A DNA stretch of 64,000 nucleotides, taken from Defluviicoccus sp046348835 (GTDB lineage Bacteria > Pseudomonadota > Alphaproteobacteria > Rhodospirillales > Defluviicoccaceae). Shown one piece after another: positions 27,246 to 36,041 of the stretch. Position numbers and translations under genes: made by a program. The stretch is from contig JAXMDM010000003.1 in NCBI GenBank assembly GCA_046348835.1, positions 682,001-746,000 of the forward strand, given 5' to 3'. Below the pieces are notes generated by a model. The model was not told where the DNA came from and ran no database searches. It saw only the letters and a list, made by a program, of their open reading frames with translations. Numbering within the stretch: the stretch's first letter is position 1; every line of letters begins with the position of its first letter.

Positions 27246-28643
27246 ATGGCGACGGCGCCGCGTACCGATCTTCCCATCCTTTTCTGGACACTCCTCGTCG
27301 TGATCGTGGCCTCGCCGCTGCCGTTCGGCAGCGTCGACGGCTGGAGTTGGGCGCTGTTGGCGGTCGTCGTCGGCATTCTGCTCGCCGTCTGGTCGGCGCA
27401 GATCCTGCTCGGCCGCCAGGCCCCCGCCTTCGGGCTGCGGGCGCTGTGGCCGGTTCTCCTGCTGTTTGCCGTCGCCGTCATCTGGGCCTGGCTGCAGGCC
27501 GGGCGGGGCTGGCTGCCGGGGACGTGGCAGCACCCGCTGTGGGGACTGGCCGGAGGCGCCCTCGGCTGGGACCTGCACGGCGCGGTGTCGGTCGACCCCT
27601 ACGCCACCATCGGTGCCGTCATCCGCCTCCTCACCTACGGCGGCGTCTTCTGGCTCGCCTTTCAGTTCGGCCGGCGCAACGCCCGCGCCCGGCAGGGGCT
27701 GTTGTGGGTGAGCTATGCCGGAATGGCCTATGCCCTCTACGGCCTGATCATGTATTTCCTCGGCCTCGATCTCATCCTCTTCTTCCAGAAGACGGCCTAT
27801 CTCGACGACCTCACCAGCACCTTCGTCAACCGCAACAGCTTTGCCACCTACGCCGGGCTCGGGCTCATCTGCACCTCCGGGTTGATCATGGTGATGATCA
27901 CCCAGACCGCGGCGGGCCGGCGCACCGCCGGCGCCGAGGGCGTCCTCAGGGTGATCGAAACCGTGGCGGAAAAGGGATGGCCGCTGGTGGTGGGCTGGCT
28001 CGCCCAGCTCCTGGCGCTGTTCCTCAGCCACTCCCGGGGCGGCTTGCTGGCCACACTCCTCGGCCTGATCACCTTTCTCATCGCCGCCGCCTCCACCCGG
28101 GCGGTGGATCGCCGGCTGGCGCTGGCGGTGGGCGGCGTCGGTGGGGCGCTGTTGGTGAGTTTCCTCTTGATCAACGGCGATGTGCTGGTCAAGCGGCTGC
28201 TGACCACCTCGTTCGAGGAAGAGGACCGGCCGTTGGTCTATGAGCGGGTCACCGAGGGCATTCACGATGCCGGCTCGCTCGGCACCGGCTACGGCACCTT
28301 CGAGGAGGTGTTCCGCTTCTACCGCACGCCCGACATCCAAGGCACCTTCGCCAAGGCCCACAACGTCTACCTGGAGAACATGCTGGAGCTGGGCATCCCG
28401 GCGTCGCTCGCCCTCTTTGCGGCGGTGGCCGGGCTCGCCGTCCTGTGCGTGATCGGCGTCCGCCGCCGCCGCCAGAACGCCGTCTATCCGTGCGTGGGGC
28501 TAGGCGCGACGGTTCTCGTCGCCGTCCACGGGATCGTCGACTTCAGCCTGCAGATCCCGGCCATCACCGTCACCTACGCCTTCCTCATGGGGATCGCCGC
28601 GGCGCAGTGTTGGTCCAGCCGGCGGCCGGAAGACCCCTGGTAA
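27246..28643 (+). CDS. O-antigen ligase/polymerase-family membrane protein
   Basis: 465 residues from the ATG at 27246 (MATAPRTDLPILFW); 27195 is a possible upstream start. About 10-12 hydrophobic segments. The large periplasmic loop with GTGYGTFEEVFRFYR and KAHNVYLENMLELG matches the Wzy_C (O-antigen ligase) region, including the conserved His in AHN. The family polymerises or ligates polysaccharide repeat units at the periplasmic face of the inner membrane. It converges on Wza-like export genes, so a role in exopolysaccharide is more likely than LPS ligation. Confidence 0.85.
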   Translation: MATAPRTDLPILFWTLLVVIVASPLPFGSVDGWSWALLAVVVGILLAVWSAQILLGRQAPAFGLRALWPVLLLFAVAVIWAWLQAGRGWLPGTWQHPLWGLAGGALGWDLHGAVSVDPYATIGAVIRLLTYGGVFWLAFQFGRRNARARQGLLWVSYAGMAYALYGLIMYFLGLDLILFFQKTAYLDDLTSTFVNRNSFATYAGLGLICTSGLIMVMITQTAAGRRTAGAEGVLRVIETVAEKGWPLVVGWLAQLLALFLSHSRGGLLATLLGLITFLIAAASTRAVDRRLALAVGGVGGALLVSFLLINGDVLVKRLLTTSFEEEDRPLVYERVTEGIHDAGSLGTGYGTFEEVFRFYRTPDIQGTFAKAHNVYLENMLELGIPASLALFAAVAGLAVLCVIGVRRRRQNAVYPCVGLGATVLVAVHGIVDFSLQIPAITVTYAFLMGIAAAQCWSSRRPEDPW

Positions 28644-28646
28644 GGG

Positions 28647-28665
28647 GGCGGCCGGCGGGGCCGCC
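28647..28665. terminator. GC hairpin between convergent polysaccharide genes
   Basis: GGCGGCC (28647-28653) and GGCCGCC (28659-28665) form a 7-bp stem with a 5-nt loop in the 36-nt gap between the ligase-like gene and the convergent gene. There is no U-tract. Confidence 0.4.
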
Positions 28666-28679
28666 GCCGCCGAGGCGGC

Positions 28680-29411
28680 TCAGCTGGTCACCTGGCTGAG
28701 GGCTTCCTCGAAGGCGGCGGGAGCATCCGGGACCTGCTCGAGCGCCGCCCTGACCAGGTTGACCCGGTTGAGGTCGACGGCGAGGCGGGCCAGATCCTTC
28801 GGGTCCTGATCCCAGGCGAAGCGGATTTGCTGCTCCACCAGGCGCTGGTCGCTCTCTCCCAGATTGTCCCAGGCGAGGAGGCTGAGGCGCAGCCGCGACC
28901 AGAGAAGACGCGGCTCGTAGGGACCGGTCAGAAGCGACATCCTGAGCGCCACCACCGCTTCCGGGGTCCACGCCCCGGAGCGCAGGAATTCGGCATAGGC
29001 GAGGAGCGTCCACGGGTAGGGATTGGCCGGGGCGCGGCCGAGGCTCGCGCGCAAATCCTGCAGCGCCGCCTGAAGATGGATGCCGACCTGCGGATCGTCG
29101 CGCGGCAGCTTCTCCGCGGTCAGCAAATGGGCCAGGCCGAGGGGGGCTTCCATGCCCGCATCGCTGACCCAGAACAGGCCGTGCTCCTGGGCGGAGATGA
29201 CGTCGGCCAGTTCCTCGATGGTAACCGGCTCTTGCTTCTGGATCTTGCGGATAACCGGTTCGCCGCCGGCGGAAACGAGACTGGCGATCATCCGCGGCAG
29301 ACCGCCGACGACGAGGACAAGCGAAATTACGGCGAACGGCACCGCGACCAGCCGCTTTTGCCACCCGGCGATGTTGGCAGGAAGCCGCAGCACCGGAACC
29401 TTGAGCGCCAT
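28680..29411 (-). CDS. Membrane-anchored helical protein of the exopolysaccharide locus
   Basis: 243 residues, family not recognised. One TM helix near the N-terminus (about 20-42, VAVPFAVISLVLVVGGL). The rest is helical, with TPR-like stretches such as YPWTLLAYAEFLRSGAWTPE and LARLAVDLNRVNLVRAAL. The ribosome site GGAG lies 8 nt before the ATG. It is 99 nt downstream of the Wza-like gene on the same strand and probably in the same operon. An accessory role in polysaccharide assembly is inferred from position only. Confidence 0.7.
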   Translation of the reverse strand: MALKVPVLRLPANIAGWQKRLVAVPFAVISLVLVVGGLPRMIASLVSAGGEPVIRKIQKQEPVTIEELADVISAQEHGLFWVSDAGMEAPLGLAHLLTAEKLPRDDPQVGIHLQAALQDLRASLGRAPANPYPWTLLAYAEFLRSGAWTPEAVVALRMSLLTGPYEPRLLWSRLRLSLLAWDNLGESDQRLVEQQIRFAWDQDPKDLARLAVDLNRVNLVRAALEQVPDAPAAFEEALSQVTS

Positions 29412-29510
29412 GCCGTTCTCCGTAGCCGGGGAGCCACCGCAGCCGCTGCTGAGCGACTGCGGTGGTTGCGGTAGCAGAGTTTTCGAGCCCGTTCCGACGG
29501 CGCTTGCGGC

Positions 29511-30152
29511 CTAGAAGTAGCGCTCGCGCACTTCGATGACGTCGCCCGGCATCACCCGCGTATCCAGCGGCACGTCGGCTTCCGACTGCTGGCCGTCGGT
29601 GGTTCGCCGCAGCCGCACCGTGCTCTGGCGCGCCCGATAGGAGAACCCTCCCGCCAGCGCGATGGCATTATGCACGGTCATGCCGTTGACGTAGGGATAG
29701 CTGCCGGGCTTCATCACCTCGCCGTAGATGTAGAACGGCCGATAGGTCAGCACCTCGATGCTCACCTTCGGATCGCGCAAATAGTCGGGTTCCAGGCGGT
29801 CGGCAATTTCCTTGGCGAGGGCGTCGGACGTCATCCCCTGGGCCGGAACCGACTGGATCAGCGGCAGCGCCACGTTGCCGGCCGCATCGACCTCGAACTC
29901 GCCCGACAACTCGTCATGACCGAACACCGTCACCCGGATCTTGTCGCCCGGGCCCAGCAGGTATCCCTCCTGGGCGCGCGCCGCCGCCCCGGTGGAAGGC
30001 GCCGGTGCGGCCGCCATCGGTGCGCCCGCCGCCGGTGCGGACGGCATGGGGGGCGGCGCGCTCGACGAGCAGGCCGCGACGAGCAGCATCAACAACGCGA
30101 CAAAACCGCCTCGTAGTAAGGAATGTGGCCGAGCCCAACCATGCCGCTTCAT
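29511..30152 (-). CDS. Wza-like polysaccharide export lipoprotein
   Basis: 213 residues from the ATG at 30152, chosen because an AGAGGGG ribosome site precedes it and a lipoprotein signal follows (LLMLLVAACSSS, Cys about residue 28). A GTG at 30209 overlapping the upstream stop (GTGA) is the alternative. The polysaccharide export domain starts LLGPGDKIRVTVFGHDELSG; a SLBB domain follows with YIYGEVMKPGSYPYVNGMTV and AIALAGGFSYRA. The family forms the outer-membrane channel for capsule or exopolysaccharide. The Wzc/Wzb partners are not in the window. Confidence 0.92.
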   Translation of the reverse strand: MKRHGWARPHSLLRGGFVALLMLLVAACSSSAPPPMPSAPAAGAPMAAAPAPSTGAAARAQEGYLLGPGDKIRVTVFGHDELSGEFEVDAAGNVALPLIQSVPAQGMTSDALAKEIADRLEPDYLRDPKVSIEVLTYRPFYIYGEVMKPGSYPYVNGMTVHNAIALAGGFSYRARQSTVRLRRTTDGQQSEADVPLDTRVMPGDVIEVRERYF

Positions 30153-30205
30153 CGGCAAACCCCTCTTAGACCCATGAGAACAGGAACACCGATCCTCGCC
30201 GCGCC

Positions 30206-31534
30206 TCACATCTGTGCCTGAAGGCCGATGCGGACGAGGTTACGGGTATAGTCATTGACGTCGTCGCTGCCGGAGCTGTCGCGCTGAACGAAGCGATAGC
30301 CGAGACTGGCGTTGAAGTTGCGGGTGATCAGGTACCGTGCCCCGACACCGCCGACATAGAAGTTATCGGTGCGGTCGATACCGTCGTAGTCGTCGTTGAT
30401 GTAGGCGAAGTTGGCATTGAGGATCACGTTGCGCATCAATTCGTGATCCACGTCGAAACCGGCCTGGGTGGTGAAGACGCCGGACGCGTTGGTCTGCGTC
30501 GTGTCGTTGACCTGACGGGACACGCGCGCGGTTACCGTCGTCAGCGGCGTCGCGTTCCAGGTCAAACCCAGACCGGCGTCGACGCCGCCGACCGTATCGA
30601 AGTCGTTGGACTCGTAGAACTGCTGCAGGTAGCCCACGTAGACCTCGCCGAAAACGAGGCCGCCCAGATCGAGCGACACGCCGGTGACGGCGCTGTAACC
30701 GCTGGATGAGCGATCGGGGGTGGGGGTGCCGTCCGTATCGTCATACTGACGGTGATTGCCGACGGCACGGACGAAGATCTCGTAGTTGGGGAAGATCTCG
30801 TAGCCGATGCGCGGGCCACCGCCGTAGACCAGGCGATCATCGTCGTCGTTATCGATGCTGGCGCCGTCGACGGCGGTACCGTTCTTGTAATTGAAGTAGT
30901 CGATGGTGCCGTCCATGGTGGCGCGAAACTTGCCGAACTGCTGAACGTAGCGGGCAAACCCGTTCGAAACGTTATAGGGGGTCGGCTCACGGGCGTCGGT
31001 ATCGAAGTCGGGCGAACCCGGCAGCTCGTGCCGGCGGGCGAAACCGCCGCCGAGGAACAGTGCGGCGTCGCGGGTGATGTCGACCCGACCGTTCCCGTTG
31101 ACGAACCAGTCGGTGTAGTCCTGGCGGGTGTACTCGTAATACTTGGTGTAGCTGGCGCCCGAGGAGACATTGAAGGCGTGACGATTCCAGTCGGACTGGA
31201 CCGAGACCGCCGGGATCAGATTGAAGAAGAAATCGTCCTTCTCGTTGTGCTCGTCGGCGAAGACGTTGCTGTTGTAGCCCTGGAATACGCTCAGCTGCGG
31301 GAAGATGAGGAAGCTGCCGGCGCGTACGCCGAGGGGGTCATATTCCGGCCGCGGTCGCGAGGCCACCGTATCGCCCCGGACCAGCGGCTGCTTTTCCTCT
31401 GGCAGGCCCCGCGGCGCCGGGCGGACGGTGAAGGGCTGCGCACCCGGTTCCGCCTGTTGTGCAAAGGCCAGGTCGCCCCACGTGCACAACAGCGTCGTTG
31501 CGGCCAGCCCGAGTCCTTTCCATAACCCAGTCAT
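30206..31534 (-). CDS. Outer-membrane beta-barrel protein (BBP2-type)
   Basis: 442 residues from the ATG at 31534 (MTGLWKGLGLAATTLL); signal peptide about 1-25, ending DLAFAQQ. The body is rich in alternating aromatic strands, for example FNVSSGASYTKYYEYTRQDY and VNDYTRNLVRIGLQAQM at the C-terminal end, which closes a barrel. Such proteins occur in exopolysaccharide loci of alphaproteobacteria upstream of Wza-like genes, where they are thought to aid secretion. Its stop is 53 nt before the Wza-like start. Confidence 0.82.
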   Translation of the reverse strand: MTGLWKGLGLAATTLLCTWGDLAFAQQAEPGAQPFTVRPAPRGLPEEKQPLVRGDTVASRPRPEYDPLGVRAGSFLIFPQLSVFQGYNSNVFADEHNEKDDFFFNLIPAVSVQSDWNRHAFNVSSGASYTKYYEYTRQDYTDWFVNGNGRVDITRDAALFLGGGFARRHELPGSPDFDTDAREPTPYNVSNGFARYVQQFGKFRATMDGTIDYFNYKNGTAVDGASIDNDDDDRLVYGGGPRIGYEIFPNYEIFVRAVGNHRQYDDTDGTPTPDRSSSGYSAVTGVSLDLGGLVFGEVYVGYLQQFYESNDFDTVGGVDAGLGLTWNATPLTTVTARVSRQVNDTTQTNASGVFTTQAGFDVDHELMRNVILNANFAYINDDYDGIDRTDNFYVGGVGARYLITRNFNASLGYRFVQRDSSGSDDVNDYTRNLVRIGLQAQM

Positions 31535-31660
31535 GCTTATTCCCCAGCCCCTAAAGAGTTCCGCCCGGTGCATCTAGCAAAAATGCTTGCCGGCGCATGC
31601 AAAGCTATCGAGTTCCTACCGGTACCTAGTGATAAATTCAACCGCGTTTCCCGATTGGGG

Positions 31661-32224
31661 CTAACTGTCGCCCCCGAGGCGCGTCGGTCCGATCACATCC
31701 CTTTGCGGCCGCAGCAGCGGCGTTGAGCAGGTCCGCGTCGCGGTGCAGGCATCCTGGCGCGGCGCGCCGTTGTTGGCGGTGCGGGTATCGCCCGTTGCCT
31801 TGCCGTCGCCGCCCGGGGTCGCGTCGATTCCCCTGACGATCAGACGGCCGCACGCCGCCGACGGCTGGGCGATCAGCCTTGCCAAGGTTTGGGCGCGGGC
31901 GGGAACGGCGCGCCCGAGCGCCGTCGCCAGCTCGATCAGGCAGGAGCAGTCGTCGGCACCGCGAGGCGCGCGGTCCTGCACCCGGCGGCCGGCGAACAGC
32001 GCGATTTCGTCCGCATAGGCGGGCGCGGCGCCGGCAACCGCCGCCACCGCCTCGGCATCGAAGCATTGTCCGCGCGCGCTCGGCGCCTCGGTCAGCTCGG
32101 TGAGGCGCTGCTTGACCGCCAGCGGCAGCGGCGGGTCCGCATCGGCGGCCGGCGCGCCGGACGTGGTCGCGAGGAGCACGGCGGCGGTCATTGCCACAAG
32201 ATGCCGGATAATTTGCATGGCCAT
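31661..32224 (-). CDS. Secreted Cys-containing protein of unknown function
   Basis: 187 residues, no family recognised. Signal peptide about 1-26 (AVLLATTSGAPAADA). Cysteines occur in ARGQCFDAEAV, DDCSCLIEL, AACGRLI and twice near the end (DACTATRTCST), suggesting disulfides in the periplasm. The middle is helical with Ala-rich segments (AELATALGRAVPARAQTLAR-like). It is the first minus-strand gene of the exopolysaccharide group, 126 nt before the barrel gene. Function not assigned. Confidence 0.65.
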   Translation of the reverse strand: MAMQIIRHLVAMTAAVLLATTSGAPAADADPPLPLAVKQRLTELTEAPSARGQCFDAEAVAAVAGAAPAYADEIALFAGRRVQDRAPRGADDCSCLIELATALGRAVPARAQTLARLIAQPSAACGRLIVRGIDATPGGDGKATGDTRTANNGAPRQDACTATRTCSTPLLRPQRDVIGPTRLGGDS

Positions 32225-32490
32225 TGCAGTCCCGCAAAGCGCACCGACATTAGCGTCGGGGCCCAGCGCGCACGGTAGCCGCCCTCGGGGTCGGCGACTG
32301 TGAGGGACTTCACAGGAGCCAGCGGTCGATCTGGTATTGTGAGTCGGTTATTGTGGCTGCAGTGGGGCGCGCTGGTGTCCGGATCGGGGGACGTTACGAT
32401 GCGGGTGGGAAAGGTCGCCTGTGGGGGGCTGTTGTGATGTGGGATGACGGTCATAGAGCCGGTTGCTGATGCCGCGGTGGACCTGAGCCG

Positions 32491-33279
32491 ATGCCGGCCC
32501 AGATGATCAGACGCCTGTTGGCACGGCGGCCGCGGCCGCGGCTTTCCGCCGACACCGCGTCGCTGCCGGCCGGGGTTCGCCTCTACGCCGTCGGCGATAT
32601 CCATGGCCGGGCCGATCTGCTGGAGCAGATCCAGCGCCTCATCGTCGACGACGCCGCCACGGCGCACGGTCTTGCCCTGCAGGTCGTTTACCTGGGCGAT
32701 TACGTCGACCGGGGCCTGCAGGGACGCGAGGTCATCGAGATGCTGGCGACGGCGCCGCTGCAGGGCTTTACCACGATTTGCCTGCGCGGCAACCATGACC
32801 AGCAGTTCCTCGATTTCCTCAAGCTCCGCCAGGGCGGCAACGAGTGGCTGCAGTACGGCGGCGACGCCACCGTCTACAGCTATGGTGTGCGCATTGCCGA
32901 GGGTGTCGACCATGGCGGGCGCCTCGATCGGATGTGGCAGGACCTGGCCCGAGCGGTGCCGCAGCGCCACGTCACCTTCCTCGAACACCTGCGCTTCGCC
33001 TACGAGATCGGCGACTACATCTTCGTCCACGCCGGGGTCGATCCGGAAAAGGACCTGGCGATGCAGACGGAGGCGGATCTGCTGTGGATCCGCGATGAAT
33101 TCCTCGACTCCGACGTCGATTACGGCAAGATCATCGTCCACGGCCATTCCATGAGCCGCGACCCGGACGTTCGCAGCAATCGCATCGGCATCGATACCGG
33201 CGCCTGCTACTCCAACCGCCTGACCGCGCTGGTGCTGGAGGGGAGAAGCCGTCGCTTCCTGGCGACCCAGCCGATCTAG
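32491..33279 (+). CDS. PPP-family metallophosphatase
   Basis: 262 residues. Bimetal phosphatase motifs: AVGDIHGRADLL, YLGDYVDRGLQG, CLRGNHDQQFLDF, FVHAGVDPE and IIVHGHSMS. This is the serine/threonine (or diadenosine tetraphosphate) phosphatase superfamily of calcineurin-like enzymes. It is cytoplasmic, with no signal peptide. It precedes the glgM-like gene by 124 nt on the same strand, which raises a regulatory or nucleotide-sugar link, but the substrate cannot be read from sequence. Confidence 0.87.
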   Translation: MPAQMIRRLLARRPRPRLSADTASLPAGVRLYAVGDIHGRADLLEQIQRLIVDDAATAHGLALQVVYLGDYVDRGLQGREVIEMLATAPLQGFTTICLRGNHDQQFLDFLKLRQGGNEWLQYGGDATVYSYGVRIAEGVDHGGRLDRMWQDLARAVPQRHVTFLEHLRFAYEIGDYIFVHAGVDPEKDLAMQTEADLLWIRDEFLDSDVDYGKIIVHGHSMSRDPDVRSNRIGIDTGACYSNRLTALVLEGRSRRFLATQPI

Positions 33280-33403
33280 GTCGGCTCCCGCCGGCGCTCC
33301 GCCCTGCGTCCCTCGGACCGCTTCTGGCCGCGCCCCGGTGGATATGCGGTTGATTAATTCACGCCCGGGCGTAGAAAGCTGAAAACCGCCGACGGAGCGA
33401 AAC

Positions 33404-34627
33404 GTGATGCGCGTCCTCTTTCTCACCAACGAGTTTCCTCCGTTCATCTATGGCGGTGCCGGCGTCCATGTGGAGTACCTCTCGCGCGAGCTGGCAAGGC
33501 TGTGCGCGGTGGAGGTCCGCAGCTTCCACGAGCAATCCTACGTCGCCGACCAGTTGACGGTCCGCGGCACCAAGGTCGACGGCAGCCAGTTCGCCGGCTG
33601 TCCGGTGGCGCTGATCTCGCCGTTGAAGGCGCTCGCCACCTGCCTCGCCTTCAACGGCCAGGGCATCGATGCCGACATCGTCCACTGTCACACCTGGTAC
33701 ACCCATTTCGGCGGCATTCTGGCCAAGATCCTTTACGGCAAGCCGCTGTTCATCACCGTGCATTCCCTCGAGCCGCTGCGTCCGTGGAAGCGGGAGCAGA
33801 TCGGCCGCGGCTACGACTTCTCCAGCTGGATCGAGAAGACCGCACTGGAGATGGCGGACGCGGTGATCGCCGTCTCCAAGAGCACCGCCGACGACATCTC
33901 GCGCCTGTTCCAGGTGGATCCGGCGCGGATGCACATCATCCCCAACGGCATCGATACCGACGAGTACCGGCCGATCGACGATCGGGGCGCGCTCGCCCGG
34001 TTCGGCATCGACTGCAATGCGCCTTACGTGCTGTTTGTCGGTCGGATGACCCGGCAGAAGGGGCTGCGCTACCTCCTCGCCGCGGCCGACCGCATCGATC
34101 CGCGGATGCAGATCGTGCTGTGTGCCGGCGAGTCCGACACGCCCGAGTTGCAGGCGGAGCTGGAGGCCACGGTCGAGGAGCTGCGGGCGCGGCGGCCGGG
34201 GGTGGTCTGGATCCCGGAAATGGTCGACCGCCAGACCACCATCGCGCTTTACTCCCACGCCATGGTGTTCTGCTGTCCCTCCATCTACGAGCCGTTCGGC
34301 ATCATCAATCTGGAGGCGATGGCCTGCGGGACGCCGGTGGTCGGCAGCAATGTCGGCGGCATCCCGGAGGTGGTGGTCGACGGGGAGACCGGGTTCATCG
34401 TCGATCTGGATCTGGCGCCGAAGCCGCCGCACGATCCCACCGATCCGGAGAGCTTCGCCCGCGCCCTCGCCGACACCATCAACCGATTCCTCGCCGAACC
34501 CGGGCTTGCCCCGGCCATGGGCGCCGCCGGCCGGGAACGGGTTCTGGAGCACTTCAGCTGGCAGAGCATTGCCAAGCAGACCCTCGAACTCTACAAGGCT
34601 GTGGCTGAGGCCGACCCCCAGCCCTGA
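33404..34627 (+). CDS. glgM: GT4 glycogen/maltose-1-phosphate synthase (GlgM-like, Corynebacterium type)
   Basis: 407 residues. The N-terminus MRVLFLTNEFPPFIYGGAGV and HVEYLSRELARLCAVEV match the Corynebacterium-type glycogen synthase family, whose mycobacterial member GlgM joins ADP-glucose and glucose-1-phosphate into alpha-maltose-1-phosphate. GT-B signatures: FVGRMTRQKGLRYLL, and SIYEPFGIINLEAMACGTPV with the EX7E pair. glgE, which consumes maltose-1-phosphate, lies two genes downstream on the same strand. The M1P role is therefore favoured over direct chain elongation, but the activity was not proven from residues. Confidence 0.85.
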   Translation: MMRVLFLTNEFPPFIYGGAGVHVEYLSRELARLCAVEVRSFHEQSYVADQLTVRGTKVDGSQFAGCPVALISPLKALATCLAFNGQGIDADIVHCHTWYTHFGGILAKILYGKPLFITVHSLEPLRPWKREQIGRGYDFSSWIEKTALEMADAVIAVSKSTADDISRLFQVDPARMHIIPNGIDTDEYRPIDDRGALARFGIDCNAPYVLFVGRMTRQKGLRYLLAAADRIDPRMQIVLCAGESDTPELQAELEATVEELRARRPGVVWIPEMVDRQTTIALYSHAMVFCCPSIYEPFGIINLEAMACGTPVVGSNVGGIPEVVVDGETGFIVDLDLAPKPPHDPTDPESFARALADTINRFLAEPGLAPAMGAAGRERVLEHFSWQSIAKQTLELYKAVAEADPQP

Positions 34628-34683
34628 CGACGCGGGACGACCGGCGGCGGCCCGAACGAACCAAAAAAAGGCAGGAGGACGAC

Positions 34684-35997
34684 GTGGCCGAAGGCGCCCG
34701 GATCTATAACCTGTTTCCGCCTCTGGTCGGCTCCATCGATGCGTGGAAGCTTCATCTCGAGCGGATCGCCGCGATGGGCTTCAACTGGGTCTTCCTCAAC
34801 CCGTTCCACTACACCGGTTTTTCCGGCAGCCTTTACGCGGTCAAGGACTACTACGCGCTCAACCCGATGTTCCGCGGCCACGCCAAGGAGTCCGCCGACA
34901 GGCTGATCGGCGGCTTTGCCGAGGCGGCCGAACGGCACGGCATTGGGGTGATGATGGATCTCGTCGTCAACCACACCGCGCAGGACTCGATCCTGGCGAG
35001 CGAGCATCCCAACTGGTTCGTGCGCAACCCCGACGGGTCCCTCGCCGCGCCCTTCGCCGTCGACCCCAACGATACCAGCAAGCGGACGGTTTGGGGCGAC
35101 CTGGCCGAGATCGACTACGCGGAGCGACCCGAGCGCGACGAAATCATCGGCTATTTCGCCGAGGTCATCCGCCATTACATGAAGCTCGGCATCCTCGGCT
35201 TCCGCTGCGATGCCGCCTACAAGGTGCCGAAGGCGGTCTGGCGGCCGCTGATCAGCGCCGGCCGCCAGGTGGAGGCGGACGCGGTGTTCGTCGCCGAAAA
35301 CCTGGGCGGCCTTCTGGAGGAGGTGGAGGCGTTGCGCTCCGCCGGCTTCGACTACCTGTTCAACAGCTCCAAATGGTGGGACTTCCGCCAGGGCTGGCTG
35401 TTGGAGCAGTACGAGAAATTCCGCTCCATTGCGCCCTCCATCGCCTTCCCCGAAACCCACGACACCGAGCGCCTGGTGGGCGAACTGCGCCAGAAGGGAC
35501 TGAACAATCCCCGCGATCTGGAGCTGCGCGCGCGCAACGCCTATCTGTTCGCCGCCGCCTTTTCCACCGGGGTGATGATCCCGATCGGCTTCGAATACGG
35601 CTTCAGCCGCAAGCTGCATGTGGTGGAGACGCGGACCAAGGATTGGGAAACGCCGCTGTTCGACATCTGTGACTACATCGGCGACGTCAACCGGATGAAG
35701 GCGGCGACCCCGGTCCTCAACGAGGAAGGACCGCAGCGGGCGATGCTGTTGGGCGACGGCCGGATGGTCTGCCTGGTGCGCCGGGCCATGCGCGGTCCGG
35801 ACTGGACGGTGACGCTGATCAACAGCGATCAGGGGGCGCCGGTGACGGCGCGGCTGGACGGTCTCGACGGCGACATCACCCAGGGCCGCGAGATCACCCC
35901 CGCCGCCGGCGCGGATAAAGGCGGCAGGCCGCCGCTTCAGCCCGGCACCGAGGTCACCCTCGGCCCGGGAGAGGTGCGGATCTTCACCCGCCCCTGA
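34684..35997 (+). CDS. GH13 alpha-amylase-family protein linked to GlgE
   Basis: 437 residues, GTG start with AGGAGG 5 nt upstream. The four GH13 regions are intact: DLVVNHT, the nucleophile Asp176 in GFRCDAAYKV, Glu205 in FVAENLGG, Asp260 in THDTERL. C-terminal beta domain from about residue 340. It looks like the amylase module that, as I recall, is fused to the N-terminus of GlgE in some alphaproteobacterial maltosyltransferase proteins; here it is a separate gene 44 nt before glgE. It may act on maltosyl-glucans. The precise reaction is unknown. Confidence 0.8.
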   Translation: MAEGARIYNLFPPLVGSIDAWKLHLERIAAMGFNWVFLNPFHYTGFSGSLYAVKDYYALNPMFRGHAKESADRLIGGFAEAAERHGIGVMMDLVVNHTAQDSILASEHPNWFVRNPDGSLAAPFAVDPNDTSKRTVWGDLAEIDYAERPERDEIIGYFAEVIRHYMKLGILGFRCDAAYKVPKAVWRPLISAGRQVEADAVFVAENLGGLLEEVEALRSAGFDYLFNSSKWWDFRQGWLLEQYEKFRSIAPSIAFPETHDTERLVGELRQKGLNNPRDLELRARNAYLFAAAFSTGVMIPIGFEYGFSRKLHVVETRTKDWETPLFDICDYIGDVNRMKAATPVLNEEGPQRAMLLGDGRMVCLVRRAMRGPDWTVTLINSDQGAPVTARLDGLDGDITQGREITPAAGADKGGRPPLQPGTEVTLGPGEVRIFTRP

Positions 35998-36041
35998 GCG
36001 GCCGGCGGTGCCGCCGGCGATAAAAGAGGGAAGGAGGTCTC